From: DASQPR01 sp963727415
GTDB lineage: Bacteria > Actinomycetota > Actinomycetes > Mycobacteriales > Micromonosporaceae
Direction of reading: 5' to 3'
Length of the DNA stretch: 64,000 nt
Assembly (NCBI GenBank): GCA_963727415.1
Contig: CAVSGF010000002.1
Location: 1,178,001 to 1,242,000 of the forward strand
In this document: piece after piece, positions 45,302-56,833 of the stretch
Layout: each line of letters opens with the position of its first letter
Numbering within the stretch: position 1 is the first letter of the stretch
The notes under the pieces: model-generated
What the model saw: only the letters and a program-made list of their open reading frames with translations
The model's database searches: none
What the model was told of the DNA's origin: nothing
Made by a program: the position numbers and the translations under genes

Positions 45302-45305
<4 letters not shown>
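43035..45305 (-). CDS. treY: Malto-oligosyltrehalose synthase
   Basis: This 756-residue GH13 enzyme starts at ATG 45305 (MSPPTGTYRVQVRPDF). Family motifs are LYSAPLLEATPGSPHGYDV, DGLRVDHPDGLRDP with the nucleophile Asp, WLVVEKILEYGESLP with the acid Glu, and STHDTKRGEDVRARL. It turns the reducing-end alpha-1,4 bond of maltodextrins into the alpha-1,1 bond of trehalose. It overlaps treX at the start and treZ at the end by 4 bases each. Confidence 0.96.
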
Positions 45306-47410
<2,105 letters not shown>

Positions 47411-47769
47411 CGGTGCGCCTCCTGGCAGAGCCTGGGTTCGAGCGGGTATTCGGTTCCAGCGGGTCCTCGGTTCGAGCGGGTGGGTCGGACCGGTGCGTCG
47501 GCGCCTGTACTCACTCAGTGTGCTACCAAGCCGACAGGCTTGCTGGTACCGGGACAAATATCCTTGATGAAGATCAGGCCTGCCGTGGCGGGTGTCTCCC
47601 GTTCCGGACCGGAACCGGTCCGGCTTCCGGCGGCGCCTTCCGCCTGCGTGCGGCGCTGGAGTGATCGCCGCGGGATGGGGGGGATCGGCGGTCGCGGGCC
47701 GGCGAGCGGGCGAACACCGCCCGGCGTACTCCCCGGCGGGGCGTACTGCCTGGCGGGCCGATTCGATGC
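47411..47769. other. Gap upstream of treX, with 17-bp repeats
   Basis: This 359-base gap between two minus-strand genes should carry the treXYZ promoter. It holds the repeat array at 47435-47485 and an AT-richer patch near 47545-47575 (GGGACAAATATCCTTGATG region on the plus strand). No coding frame is supported. Confidence 0.45.
47435..47485. repeat. 17-bp tandem repeat x3 in the treX leader
   Basis: Imperfect copies of GGTTCGAGCGGGTNNTC begin at 47435, 47452 and 47469; the middle copy has one change (GGTTCCAGCGGG). Confidence 0.85.
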
Positions 47770-47937
47770 CTAGTCGGGCCGCTTGGCCGGCTCCAGGCCG
47801 GAGCGGCCGTCCGGGCTCTCCGGTTCCTCGGTCTTCTCCGGCGATTGGTCGGCAACCCATGCCTCATCGCGCTCGGAGGCGAAGTCCTCGGTGTCGGGCT
47901 CGTCGAACGGCCGGGGCTGCTTGATGGGCTGTGTCAT
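47770..47937 (-). CDS. Small acidic hypothetical protein (55 aa)
   Basis: A short frame from ATG 47937 to TAG encodes 55 residues beginning MTQPIKQPRPFDEPDTEDF and ending in GLEPAKRPD. It is strongly acidic and Pro-rich with one Trp, likely disordered, with a GAGG Shine-Dalgarno just upstream. Its composition is protein-like and unlike the non-coding frames around it. Function unknown. Confidence 0.6.
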   Translation of the reverse strand: MTQPIKQPRPFDEPDTEDFASERDEAWVADQSPEKTEEPESPDGRSGLEPAKRPD

Positions 47938-48127
47938 ACCTCATTCAATACCAGGACCTCGCGGTCATATAACTCCTATCGCCACCAAACCATAGGTAGC
48001 CAGCCGAATTCCGGGCACGGCGCCGAACGCGGACCGGCGGCGATCAGCCTGCGCCGGTACCCCGCTGGCCTCAGACTGGACTGGTCGGCGACCGAGACCG
48101 CACCGCGGGCGATGATCGGGAGGGGCC

Positions 48128-48544
48128 ATGACGACGAGCGAAGTGCTCAACCGCCTGTACGCCGGGATGGAGCGGATGACCCGGGGTGAGGTCGTGCGTC
48201 GCGCGATCGCGGCGGACACCTCGGCGGAGATCGTCGCCGCGCTCGCGTCGGTACCGGAAGGCGAATACTCCCTCGACGAGATCGCCGACATCGTGGGTGC
48301 CGAGACCGATGTTGACGGTGACGGCGAGACGGAGCTGAGTGAACTGGGTATCGACCCGTCCGACCTGAGCGATGACGACCTTCTGCGCGAGCTGGCGACG
48401 CTGCACGACCGCCGGGACGACACGTTCCGGCACGGTTCGACGGATGCTCTGGCGCAGCACACCCGGCGTACCACCGAGCTGGAGAACGAATACCTGCGGC
48501 GGTTTCCGGATCGCGAGGTGGACTGGCGGCGGCTTCGACCGTGA
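48128..48544 (+). CDS. Small conserved protein with DUF2795-like and DUF6158-like parts
   Basis: This 138-residue protein starts at ATG 48128 with a GGAGGGG Shine-Dalgarno. The N-terminal half (SVPEGEYSLDEIADIVGAE) resembles DUF2795. The C-terminal half, LSDDDLLRELATLHDRRDDT then FRHGSTDALAQHTRRTTELE and YLRRFPDRE, matches a small actinobacterial family (DUF6158-like). It is highly charged and soluble. Function unknown. Confidence 0.82.
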   Translation: MTTSEVLNRLYAGMERMTRGEVVRRAIAADTSAEIVAALASVPEGEYSLDEIADIVGAETDVDGDGETELSELGIDPSDLSDDDLLRELATLHDRRDDTFRHGSTDALAQHTRRTTELENEYLRRFPDREVDWRRLRP

Positions 48545-48557
48545 CGTGACGTCCCGG

Positions 48558-48941
48558 TCAGCTGGTCTTCCAGCGCGGGCCGGTGCTGGAGTCGACCAGG
48601 TCAGGAGGCTCAAGATCCGGTGCCAGCACCGCGTGCCCGGCGATCAGGCGGGTGCGGGAGAGGTCCTCGCCGCAGTGCGCGGCGTCATCGAACGGTTCCG
48701 ATCGAACCAGGAGCGTCCCGTCGTCGGCATGGCAGCTCCAGATCCAGGTTCCGTCCGGGCGCTGGATGACCGACGCGTGGCTGAGCGCTTCGCCGATGTT
48801 GGCGCCGGCCAGCTCGCACGACATCACGTCGGGGTAGCTCGCGATGCCACGAAGCACCAGATCGGCGCTGCCCGGTATGGCGCGGATGATGGTCCAGTGC
48901 CAGCCGTCGGTTTCATGCTTGGACGAGACGTAGGCCGTCAT
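48558..48941 (-). CDS. Hypothetical protein, coupled to the preceding micro-ORF
   Basis: This is a 127-residue soluble protein. ATG 48941 is used because it overlaps (ATGA) the stop of a 56-codon frame upstream. It has Trp/His-rich patches (DGWHWTIIRAIPGSADLVLRG and DGTWIWSCHADDG, each partial) and VMSCELAGANIGEALSHASV. I recognise no family. Confidence 0.65.
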   Translation of the reverse strand: MTAYVSSKHETDGWHWTIIRAIPGSADLVLRGIASYPDVMSCELAGANIGEALSHASVIQRPDGTWIWSCHADDGTLLVRSEPFDDAAHCGEDLSRTRLIAGHAVLAPDLEPPDLVDSSTGPRWKTS

Positions 48942-49108
48942 GGGCGGCACCCATCAGCCCCGCCGGCCGGTCTACCCGCCTCGCAGGCCGGCATGCGCAA
49001 ATCGGGTTCGGATAGCTGAGGCTCGGCGCTGGTCCCGCCGGTAAAGTCCGTCGCCCCAACGCCGGGTGCGGCACCCAGTCGCTGGTATGCGGTGACTATT
49101 AGTTTCAC
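48938..49108 (-). CDS. Possible 56-aa small protein upstream of the hypothetical gene
   Basis: From GTG 49108 the frame encodes MKLIVTAYQRLGAAPGV and on to GGADGCRP. A GAGG sequence sits 6 bases upstream of the start, and the stop overlaps the downstream ATG by 4 bases. Both support translation, but the peptide has no known relatives that I recognise. Confidence 0.45.
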   Translation of the reverse strand: MKLIVTAYQRLGAAPGVGATDFTGGTSAEPQLSEPDLRMPACEAGRPAGGADGCRP

Positions 49109-49170
49109 GGCGGTCCTCGTCACCCACACTACCCCGGCTCACCGCTCGACGAGGTGCTGGGGCTGCCCGC

Positions 49171-49905
49171 CTATGTGCTCGAGTTGCCGCTCGGCTCCGG
49201 CAGTAGCGGTTCGATCACGTCGACGAAAGCGTTCAGGTTGCGGGTCTGCATCAAGATCGTTCCTGGGCCGGTAAACGACGCCACCAGTACCTCGCCTGAG
49301 GCGAGCGAACGGAAGAAGCTCTTGGTCGCCTTGCGGATCTGGTACGCCATGGACGCGTGCCACGCGACCAGGTGGCCGGTGTCGACGATGTAGGTCTCGC
49401 CCGGCGCCAGGGTCCGGGCGTGCAACGCCCCGAACGATGTCACGAACTGCACCCCGGAACCGCGGACCTGCAGAACGAACAGGCTGTCGCTGGCGAAGAA
49501 CGACTTGGCGCCGCCCCAGCCGGTGTCCACCTCCAATCCGGCATCGCTGGCCAGATACGAGGACGCGGCGATGTTGTACGCGTCGTTGGCCAGCGCCAGC
49601 GCGACGATGTCCCCGGGCGACCCGGGCGCCAGGGTCAGTTCGCCCGGCCCGCTGCGCGCGGTGAAGGTGGAAACGAAAGCGCTGCGCCCCGCGACGCTTC
49701 GTTTCACCGCGCGCCACAGACCGCCCTCCATCTTGGATTCGAGTTCAATGTTGGCGGCCATGCTGACCATGGCACCGGACTGTGCCTTGATCGACTGCTC
49801 GGGTCCGAGCGTGAGGGTGGCCAGTGCGAATGCGGGACGGTAGTCGATCCGGTAGCCGAACGAGCCGCCCTGGCCCTGATCGGCTAGCAAGTTGATGTCG
49901 GACAT
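49171..49905 (-). CDS. AIM24/TIGR00266 family protein
   Basis: This 244-residue beta-rich protein starts at ATG 49905 (MSDINLLADQGQ). Family features are LTLGPEQSIKAQSGAMVSMAA (split across the conserved first strands), GPGELTLAPGSPGDIVAL, FFASDSLFVLQVRGSG and a second GETYIVDTGHLVAW. It is cytosolic and trypsin/AraC-fold-like; bacterial function is unknown (yeast AIM24 affects mitochondrial inner-membrane organisation). Confidence 0.93.
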   Translation of the reverse strand: MSDINLLADQGQGGSFGYRIDYRPAFALATLTLGPEQSIKAQSGAMVSMAANIELESKMEGGLWRAVKRSVAGRSAFVSTFTARSGPGELTLAPGSPGDIVALALANDAYNIAASSYLASDAGLEVDTGWGGAKSFFASDSLFVLQVRGSGVQFVTSFGALHARTLAPGETYIVDTGHLVAWHASMAYQIRKATKSFFRSLASGEVLVASFTGPGTILMQTRNLNAFVDVIEPLLPEPSGNSST

Positions 49906-50034
49906 ATCGCCCACACTAGCCGTGCGCGGCCGGTTCGCCGGGGCAGATTAGGCTCACCGGTTGGATAAGCGCCGGGTGATCTAGCGGTGACCGCGCGGCC
50001 GTCCAGCGCGCCGGGTCGCGGGAGGGATGGAGCG

Positions 50035-51462
50035 ATGCTGTTCGAGGCGTTGGATCATGGGGCGCTCGATCACGTAAGTGTGGCCACTGTGTCCGGGCGC
50101 TCGCTATCCGGCGCGGCGCTGCGGGCCGCCGCCGCGGCGGTAGCGGCCGACGTCGCCGGTGCCGGCGTGGTGGCCGTGCAGGCAACCGCCACCGTCGAGA
50201 CGGTGATTGCGGTCGTTGGCGCGCTATCAGCCGGGGTCGCGGTGGTGCCGCTGCCGCCGGACTCCGGCGAGGCCGAACTGGCCCACATGCTGCGCGATTC
50301 AGGCGCCACGATGGTGCTGGCCAACTCCGATCTCATCGACCCGGTGATCGGCTCCGGGATGATCGACTTGACCACCGGTTCCGGCATAGCCGTGCGCACG
50401 GTCGACGCGGGCCGGACGGCTCCGGCCCTACCGACCGCGGTCAGCCCCTCGCAGCCCGCGCTGATCATGTATACGAGCGGCACCACCGGGCCGCCGAAAG
50501 GCGTCGTCCTGTCCCACCGGGCGGTCGCCGCCGGGATCGACGCGCTCGCCGACGCGTGGGCCTGGACATCAGCCGACGTACTGGTGCATGGGCTGCCGCT
50601 GTTCCACGTTCACGGTTTGGTGCTTGGGCTGCTCGGGCCACTTCGATTGGGCAGCCGGCTGGTGCACACCGGGCGGCCGACTCCGCAGGCGTACGCCGAA
50701 GCCGGGGGCACCATGTACTTCGGCGTGCCGACCGTGTGGTCGCGTGTGGCCGCGGATCCGGATGCCGCCCGGGCACTGTCCAAAGCACGCCTGCTGGTCT
50801 CCGGCAGCGCCCCGCTGCCGGTTCCGATCTTCGACCGGCTGCGGGACCTGACCGGCCTGCGCCCGGTCGAGCGGTACGGCATGACCGAAACCCTGATCAC
50901 GGTGAGCGCTCGTGCCGACGGGGAGCGCCGAGCCGGCTACGTGGGCTTCCCCCTGCGCGGCGTGCAGACCCGCCTGGTCGCCGAAGACGGCGGCGAGGTG
51001 CCGCACGACGGCGAGCAGGTCGGTGAGCTCCATGTCCGCGGCCCGATGCTGTCCGACGGGTACTGGCACAACGCCGAGGCCACCGCCGCGGCGCGTACCG
51101 AGGACGGCTGGTTTCGCACCGGGGACATCGCGTCCATCGACCGCGCTGGCTGGCATCGCATCGTGGGGCGTGCGTCGGTCGATCTGATCAAGTGCGGCGG
51201 CTATCGGATCGGTGCCGGCGAGGTCGAGAATGCCCTGCTGGCGCATCCGGCTGTGCGAGAAGCCGCGGTGGTCGGCGTCCCGGATGACGACCTGGGCCAG
51301 CGCGTCGTCGCCTATGTCTCGGCCGATGGGATCTCCGGCGATGAGTTGATCGAATTCGTCCGCCGGCGGTTGTCGGCGCACAAACGACCACGCGAGATCC
51401 GGTTCATCGGGGCACTGCCACGCAACGCGATGGGAAAGGTGACCAAGCACGGGCTCCGATGA
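50035..51462 (+). CDS. AMP-dependent acyl-CoA synthetase (FadD36/malonyl-CoA synthetase-like)
   Basis: This 475-residue ANL enzyme has the P-loop MYTSGTTGPPKG (145-156), YGMTETLITVS, GWFRTGDIAS, and the A10 Lys in PRNAMGKVTKH. ATG 50035 has GGGAGG upstream. The segment LPLFHVHGLVLGLLGPLRLG and overall shortness resemble mycobacterial FadD36 and MatB, which activate short dicarboxylic acids such as malonate or methylmalonate. The substrate is inferred from family only. It stands alone, divergent from the AIM24 gene. Confidence 0.88.
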   Translation: MLFEALDHGALDHVSVATVSGRSLSGAALRAAAAAVAADVAGAGVVAVQATATVETVIAVVGALSAGVAVVPLPPDSGEAELAHMLRDSGATMVLANSDLIDPVIGSGMIDLTTGSGIAVRTVDAGRTAPALPTAVSPSQPALIMYTSGTTGPPKGVVLSHRAVAAGIDALADAWAWTSADVLVHGLPLFHVHGLVLGLLGPLRLGSRLVHTGRPTPQAYAEAGGTMYFGVPTVWSRVAADPDAARALSKARLLVSGSAPLPVPIFDRLRDLTGLRPVERYGMTETLITVSARADGERRAGYVGFPLRGVQTRLVAEDGGEVPHDGEQVGELHVRGPMLSDGYWHNAEATAAARTEDGWFRTGDIASIDRAGWHRIVGRASVDLIKCGGYRIGAGEVENALLAHPAVREAAVVGVPDDDLGQRVVAYVSADGISGDELIEFVRRRLSAHKRPREIRFIGALPRNAMGKVTKHGLR

Positions 51463-51737
51463 GGCGTTCGGAAGCGAGTGGCCGGGGCGCGGCACCCTAA
51501 CTGTCAGTCCAGGACACCGATGCCCTGGCACGAGACAGATTGCACAGTCCGACAACGTAACGAGCCGCTCGATGAGCGTGCGGAGTGTGGAAAGACTGGC
51601 GGGTGTCGAGGTTCCCGCCCGCCGGTACCCCCTGCCCGGTAGGCACGGGGTACGGATCGTGGATCACTTGCCGGCCAGCACGAGCCTCGGTCGTCAGGTG
51701 ACGTCGACAACCGCGACTCCGCTGGGGCCGGCCGCCG
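51463..51737. other. Convergent intergenic region with hairpin
   Basis: These 275 bases lie between convergent genes. The hairpin at 51625-51653 is the only clear element; a short plus-strand frame crossing the region is not protein-like. Confidence 0.4.
51625..51653. terminator. Hairpin between the acyl-CoA synthetase and hydrolase genes
   Basis: GTACCCC-C-TGCC (51625-51636), loop CGGTA, GGCA-C-GGGGTAC (51642-51653). It gives an 11-bp stem with a single C-C mismatch and is placed to stop both convergent genes. Confidence 0.65.
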
Positions 51738-52961
51738 TCAGCGGCGCCTCGCCGCGATGGCCAGGGCTCCGAACTCCGCCAGCGTTCCGTCGAACAGCAC
51801 GTCCGATGTCTGCGACATCAGGATGGCGGTGACATCGGACGCCGGGTCGTTGAACCACGACGTGCCGTAGCCACCCTCCCAGCCGTACCGGCCCGGAATC
51901 CGCGAGATCGTGTCCGGCGCCACGGCGACCGACATTCCGTATCCCCATCCGCGCCCGCCTAGGATCGCGCCTCCTTCGGCGATCTGGTCCGGGGTCAGAT
52001 GGTTCGTCGTCATCGCCGTTACCCAGCTACCCGACAGCAGCCGCCGGTCGCCGTGCACGCCGCCGGCCCGGAGGAATCGCGCGAACGTGAAGTAGTCATC
52101 CACCGTGGACAGCAACCCGGCGGCGGCCGATGGGAAGGCCGGCGCGCGGGTCCACACGTCGATACCGGTGCCCGTCTGCTCTTCCATCACGCCGGTGCCG
52201 AAGTTGGTCATGTACTGCGCCGGAAGCCCGGCCAGCCGGTCGGCCGGCAGCCAGAAACCGGTGTCGCGCATGCCGAGCGGCTCGAAGACCCGGGACCGCA
52301 GCACCTCATCAAGGCCGGTGCCGGCGACCCTGGCCAGCAGCACGCCGAGCACCAGCGCGCTCGCGTTGTAATGCCAGTGCGTCCCGGGCTCGTGCATGAG
52401 CGGCAGCGTGCCGAACCGCTTGATCCACTCATCTGGCCGGTGTGGCGTACGAGGGTCCGGCTGTGCCATCACCAGATCGAGGTCGCGGGCCGCGGTGATC
52501 ACCGGATATGGCGGCTCGAACTCGGGCTCGACGATCATGCCGTAGCCCATCCGGAAGGTGAGCAGGTCCTCGACGGTGATCGGCCGGCCCGCGGCGGTGG
52601 TGTCGTCGAGCCCGGCGTCGACCGAGCGCAGCACGCGCCGTCCGGCCAGTTCCGGCAGGTACTCGTCAACCGGCTGGTCGAGGTCGACGGAGCCGTCGTC
52701 GACCATCATCATGGTCGCGGTGGCGACCACCGGCTTGGTGAGTGACGCGATGCGGAAGATGGTCGACCGGGTCATCGGCTCGCCACCGTCGAACGCGGTG
52801 TGGCCGATCGCGTCGACCGCGACCTCGTCGCCGGCCGCCACCAGCGTGACGAGACCGGGCAGGCGCCTGGCGGCGACGTGCGCGGCCATCGCTTCGTGCA
52901 GCCGGTCCAGCGCCTCGCTGGACAGTGTGCACGGTTCGGTTACGCGGGGCGTGTCGGTCAT
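51738..52961 (-). CDS. Serine hydrolase, class C beta-lactamase/EstB family
   Basis: This 407-residue protein has the SxxK nucleophile motif S73-L-T-K76, the YxN motif in HWHYNASALV, and a third motif in the GWEGGYGTSW region, where His/Lys-Thr-Gly is replaced as in esterase-type members. No signal peptide is apparent, so it is probably cytoplasmic and acts as an esterase or D-aminopeptidase rather than a beta-lactamase. It is divergent from the quinone oxidoreductase gene. Confidence 0.9.
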   Translation of the reverse strand: MTDTPRVTEPCTLSSEALDRLHEAMAAHVAARRLPGLVTLVAAGDEVAVDAIGHTAFDGGEPMTRSTIFRIASLTKPVVATATMMMVDDGSVDLDQPVDEYLPELAGRRVLRSVDAGLDDTTAAGRPITVEDLLTFRMGYGMIVEPEFEPPYPVITAARDLDLVMAQPDPRTPHRPDEWIKRFGTLPLMHEPGTHWHYNASALVLGVLLARVAGTGLDEVLRSRVFEPLGMRDTGFWLPADRLAGLPAQYMTNFGTGVMEEQTGTGIDVWTRAPAFPSAAAGLLSTVDDYFTFARFLRAGGVHGDRRLLSGSWVTAMTTNHLTPDQIAEGGAILGGRGWGYGMSVAVAPDTISRIPGRYGWEGGYGTSWFNDPASDVTAILMSQTSDVLFDGTLAEFGALAIAARRR

Positions 52962-53147
52962 GGCTGTCTCCTTGGATGTTTGGATCAGTCGGGTGATCGG
53001 TCACCTTCTCGTCGAACGGGGGCGGCCTGGGAGGACAACCGGCTCAGACTTTCTCGTCAACGTTCCGGCGTCGCGGTTCGGCGCCGCGCCATGGTTCCGT
53101 GGGTGCAATGCGGCGCAAACGGCGGGCCGGCTCAATATGATCAGAAG

Positions 53148-54149
53148 ATGCGCGCAATGATCTACCGTGAACCGGGCGACTCGAACGTGCTTCATCTGGT
53201 AGATCGTGACGTCCCGGAGCCGGGGCCGGGCGAGGTCCGGGTGGCCGTGCGAGTCTCCGGGGTCAATCCCACCGACTGGAAGGCGCGCCGGGGCCCGTTG
53301 CGGTTCGCCGAGCAGGTGCCCAACCAGGACGGCTCGGGGGTTATCGACGCGATAGGCCCGGATGTCCCGCCGAGCCGGCTGGGCGAGCGCGTCTGGATCT
53401 GGGAGGCCGCCTGGCAGCGGCCCGGCGGAACCGCCCAGGAGTACGTGGTCCTTCCGGCCCGGCAGGCGGTACCGCTGCCCGAGACGGCCTCGTTCGATCT
53501 GGGGGCGAGCCTCGGCATTCCGTTCCTGACCGCCCACCGGTGCCTCACCGTCCTTGAGAACGGGCCGCGCCGGCTGTCCGCGGATGCTCTGTCCGGCCGT
53601 ACCGTGCTGGTGGCCGGCGGTGCGGGCGCCGTTGGCAACGCCGCGATCCAGCTGGCGCGCTGGTCCGGAGCCACTGTGGTGACGACGGTCAGCAGCCCGG
53701 AGAAGGCGGCGCTGGCCACCGATGCCGGCGCCCATTTCGTGGTCAACTATCGCGACAACGACGCCGTCGAGGTGATCGGTTCGGTGGTCCCCGCGGGAGC
53801 CGACATCATCGTCGAGGTGGCGCCGCACGCCAACGCCACCCTGGACGGACGGCTGCTGGCGGCCGACGGGGTGGTCGCGATGTACGCCCGGGACGGCGAT
53901 CCGGTGATCCCGTTCGGTGACGTGTTCTCCCGCAACATCCGCTGGCAGGGGGTGCTGGTCTACACGGTTCCGGCGACGGCGAAGGATGACGCGGTCGCGG
54001 CGGTGTCCGACGCCCTGGCCTCGGGCGCGGTACGGGTGGGCGAGCCGACCGGCCTCCCGCTGCACTACTTCCCGCTGGAGGAGACGGCCGCCGCCCACGA
54101 CGCGGTCGAGTCCAACGCGGTCGGTAAGGTACTGATCAGGGTGTCCTGA
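53148..54149 (+). CDS. NADPH:quinone reductase (zeta-crystallin-like MDR)
   Basis: This 333-residue medium-chain reductase starts at ATG 53148 (MRAMIYREPGD). It has the substrate domain VSGVNPTDWKARRG and the NADPH motif VAGGAGAVGNAAIQLA, and no zinc ligands. It reduces quinones or enones with NADPH. Its stop is 67 bases before valS with no clear terminator. Confidence 0.92.
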   Translation: MRAMIYREPGDSNVLHLVDRDVPEPGPGEVRVAVRVSGVNPTDWKARRGPLRFAEQVPNQDGSGVIDAIGPDVPPSRLGERVWIWEAAWQRPGGTAQEYVVLPARQAVPLPETASFDLGASLGIPFLTAHRCLTVLENGPRRLSADALSGRTVLVAGGAGAVGNAAIQLARWSGATVVTTVSSPEKAALATDAGAHFVVNYRDNDAVEVIGSVVPAGADIIVEVAPHANATLDGRLLAADGVVAMYARDGDPVIPFGDVFSRNIRWQGVLVYTVPATAKDDAVAAVSDALASGAVRVGEPTGLPLHYFPLEETAAAHDAVESNAVGKVLIRVS

Positions 54150-54216
54150 CCAGGCGCCCGATGTCGCGGTGTGCCGCCACCGCCCAGAAGTGATCTTGGG
54201 CCTGGTGCCAGGTAGC

Positions 54217-56778
54217 ATGACCGGCATGACCCAGTTCCGTGATCCCGTCGTGCCCGAAAAGCCCTCCCTGGATGGCCTTGAAGAGCGCTGGGGAGCGGTA
54301 TGGGAAGAAACCGGCGTCTATCGCTTCGACCGGACGCAGCCGCGGGAGAACGTGTACTCCATCGATACGCCTCCGCCGACGGTGAGCGGTTCGCTGCACG
54401 TCGGGCACGTCTTCTCCTACACCCAGACCGACATCGTGGCGCGGTTCCAGCGGATGCGCGGCAAGTCGGTGTTCTACCCGATGGGCTGGGACGACAACGG
54501 CCTGCCGACCGAGCGCCGGGTGCAGAACTACTTCGGCGTGAAGTGCGACCCGTCGATGCCGTACCAGCCGGACTTCACCCCGCCGGAGAAGCCGGACCCG
54601 AAGCGGCCGATCGCCACCTCCCGGCAGAACTTCATCGAGCTGTGCTGGCGCCTGACCGCCGAGGACGAGAAGGCGTTCGAGGACGTGTTCCGGCGGCTCG
54701 GCCTGTCGGTGGACTGGAATTACACGTACGAGACCATCGGTGACCGCTCGCGGGCCACCTCGCAGCAGGCATTCCTGCGCAACCTCGCGCGTGGCGAGGC
54801 TTACATGGCCGAGGCACCGACGCTGTGGGACGTCACGTATCAGACCGCCGTCGCGCAGGCCGAACTGGAGGACCGGGAGTGGCCGGGTGCCTTCCACCGG
54901 ATCTCGTTCCACGCGGCCGACGGCAACCCGGTCCACATCGAGACCACCCGGCCGGAGCTGATCCCCGCCTGCGTGGCCCTGGTCGCGCATCCGGACGACG
55001 AGCGGTACCAGCACCTGTTCGGGCAGACCGTGCGGACCCCGGTGTTCGGCGTCGAGGTGCCGGTGGTGGCGCACCACCTGGCCGAGCCGGACAAGGGCTC
55101 GGGTATCGCCATGGTGTGCACATTCGGTGATCTCACCGACGTGCTCTGGTGGCGCGAGCTGAACCTCGCGACGCGGGCGATTCTCGACTGGTCCGGGCGC
55201 ATTCTCCCGGCGCCGCCGGCCGGCCTGGACAGCCCGGCGGGGATCGAGGCGTACGGCCGGCTCGCCGGTAAGACCGTGCACACCGCTCGCGAGCTGCTGG
55301 TCGGCATGCTGCGCGAATCCGGCGATCTTGACGGCGACCCGCGCCCGGTGAGCCGCCCGGTGAAGTTCTACGAGCGTGGCGAGCGCCCACTGGAGATCGT
55401 CACCACCCGGCAGTGGTACATCCGCAATGGCGGGCGGTCCGAGGCGCAGCGCGCGGAACTGCTGGAGCGCGGCCGCCAGCTGGAGTGGCATCCGCAGCAC
55501 ATGCAGGTCAGGTACCAGAACTGGGTGTCCGGGCTCGCCGGAGACTGGCTGATCAGCCGGCAGCGGTTCTTCGGCGTGCCGATCCCGCTGTGGTACCGGC
55601 TGGACGCCGATGGTCAGCCGGACTACGAGAACCCGCTGGTCCCGGACGAGGCCAGCCTGCCGGTGGACCCGTCCTCGATGGCTCCGGCCGGGTACACCGA
55701 GGATCAGCGCGGTGCGCCCGGAGGCTTCATCGGCGATCCGGATGTCATGGACACCTGGGCCACGTCCTCACTGACTCCACAGATCGCCGACGGCTGGCGA
55801 GGCGACGCCGACCTGTTCGACCGGGTGTTCCCGATGGACCTGCGCCCGCAGAGCCACGAGATCATCCGGACCTGGCTGTTCGCCACCGTGGTCCGCGCGC
55901 ACTTGGAGCACGGCGTGCTGCCTTGGCGGCATGCGGCCATCTCCGGCTGGGTGCTTGACCCGGACCGGAAGAAGATGTCCAAGTCGAAGGGCAACGTCGT
56001 CACCCCGATGTCACTGCTGGAGCAGTTCGGTACCGACTCGATCCGCTACTGGTCGGCCAGCGCGCGGCTCGGCACCGACACGGCGTTCGACCAAGGGCAG
56101 TTCAAGGTCGGACGGCGGCTGAGCGTGAAGATCCTCAACGCCAGCAAGTTCGTCCTCGGCCTCGGCCCGGTCGAGGACGGCACGCCGGTCACCGATCCGA
56201 TCGACCTGTCCATGCTGGCCTCGCTCAGCTCCGTGGTCACCGAGGCGACCGCGGCACTTGAGTCCTATGACCACACCGGCGCCCTGGAGCGCGCGGAGCG
56301 GTTCTTCTGGGAGTTCTGCGACGACTACCTGGAGATCGTCAAGACCCGGGCATACGGCGAGGACTCCGGCTCGGCCCGCGCTGCCCTGCGGCGCGCACTC
56401 GGGATCATGCTGCGCCTGTTCGCGCCGGTCCTGCCGTACGTCACCGAAGAGGTGTGGTCGTGGTGGCAGGAAGGCTCGGTGCATGGCGCTACCTGGCCGA
56501 CCGTCGCCGAGTTGCCGGAGGCGAGCGACGGCGACCCGGCCCTGCTGGCCGCCGTCGCCGCGGTGCTGCGGCAAGTTCGCAAGGCCAAGTCGACCGCGCA
56601 GATATCGATGCGTGCGCCGGTAGACCGGGTCGAGGTTCAGGGCGCCGAGGCCGCGCTGATCGGTGCCGCCGAGGGCGACTTGAAGGCCGCCGGTGTCATC
56701 TCGGAACTGGTGCTCGGCTCGTCCGAGAAGGACGAACTGACCGTCGACGTGACGCTCGGCGTGGTCGCGGCCGGCTAA
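54217..56778 (+). CDS. valS: Valine--tRNA ligase (type 2, archaeal-like)
   Basis: This 853-residue class I synthetase has HVGH (61-64), the CP1 editing domain, and KMSKSK (586-591) followed by GNVVTP. Markers such as MGWDDNGLPTERRVQNYFGV, KRPIATSRQNFIELC and TTRPELIPACVALVAHPDD fit ValRS of the shorter actinobacterial/archaeal-like group. It lacks the long C-terminal coiled-coil tRNA-binding arm of typical bacterial ValS. ATG 54217 or 54226 could be the start. It charges tRNA-Val and edits Thr-tRNA-Val. Confidence 0.92.
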   Translation: MTGMTQFRDPVVPEKPSLDGLEERWGAVWEETGVYRFDRTQPRENVYSIDTPPPTVSGSLHVGHVFSYTQTDIVARFQRMRGKSVFYPMGWDDNGLPTERRVQNYFGVKCDPSMPYQPDFTPPEKPDPKRPIATSRQNFIELCWRLTAEDEKAFEDVFRRLGLSVDWNYTYETIGDRSRATSQQAFLRNLARGEAYMAEAPTLWDVTYQTAVAQAELEDREWPGAFHRISFHAADGNPVHIETTRPELIPACVALVAHPDDERYQHLFGQTVRTPVFGVEVPVVAHHLAEPDKGSGIAMVCTFGDLTDVLWWRELNLATRAILDWSGRILPAPPAGLDSPAGIEAYGRLAGKTVHTARELLVGMLRESGDLDGDPRPVSRPVKFYERGERPLEIVTTRQWYIRNGGRSEAQRAELLERGRQLEWHPQHMQVRYQNWVSGLAGDWLISRQRFFGVPIPLWYRLDADGQPDYENPLVPDEASLPVDPSSMAPAGYTEDQRGAPGGFIGDPDVMDTWATSSLTPQIADGWRGDADLFDRVFPMDLRPQSHEIIRTWLFATVVRAHLEHGVLPWRHAAISGWVLDPDRKKMSKSKGNVVTPMSLLEQFGTDSIRYWSASARLGTDTAFDQGQFKVGRRLSVKILNASKFVLGLGPVEDGTPVTDPIDLSMLASLSSVVTEATAALESYDHTGALERAERFFWEFCDDYLEIVKTRAYGEDSGSARAALRRALGIMLRLFAPVLPYVTEEVWSWWQEGSVHGATWPTVAELPEASDGDPALLAAVAAVLRQVRKAKSTAQISMRAPVDRVEVQGAEAALIGAAEGDLKAAGVISELVLGSSEKDELTVDVTLGVVAAG

Positions 56779-56782
56779 GGTC

Positions 56783-56833
56783 AGGCCGGCGGCGTCCGGT
56801 TAGGCCGGCAGGCCGGTTAGGCCGGCGGCGTCC
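56783..56833. repeat. Direct repeats after valS
   Basis: AGGCCGGCGGCGTCC occurs at 56783-56797 and 56819-56833, with further TAGGCCGGC units between (56801 and 56818 region). The array starts 5 bases after the valS stop and runs into the end of the frame on the opposite strand. Confidence 0.85.

Noticed and set aside
54150..54216. T-box riboswitch upstream of valS
   Set aside because: Only 67 bases separate valS from the upstream gene, too short for a T-box, and no T-box sequence is visible.
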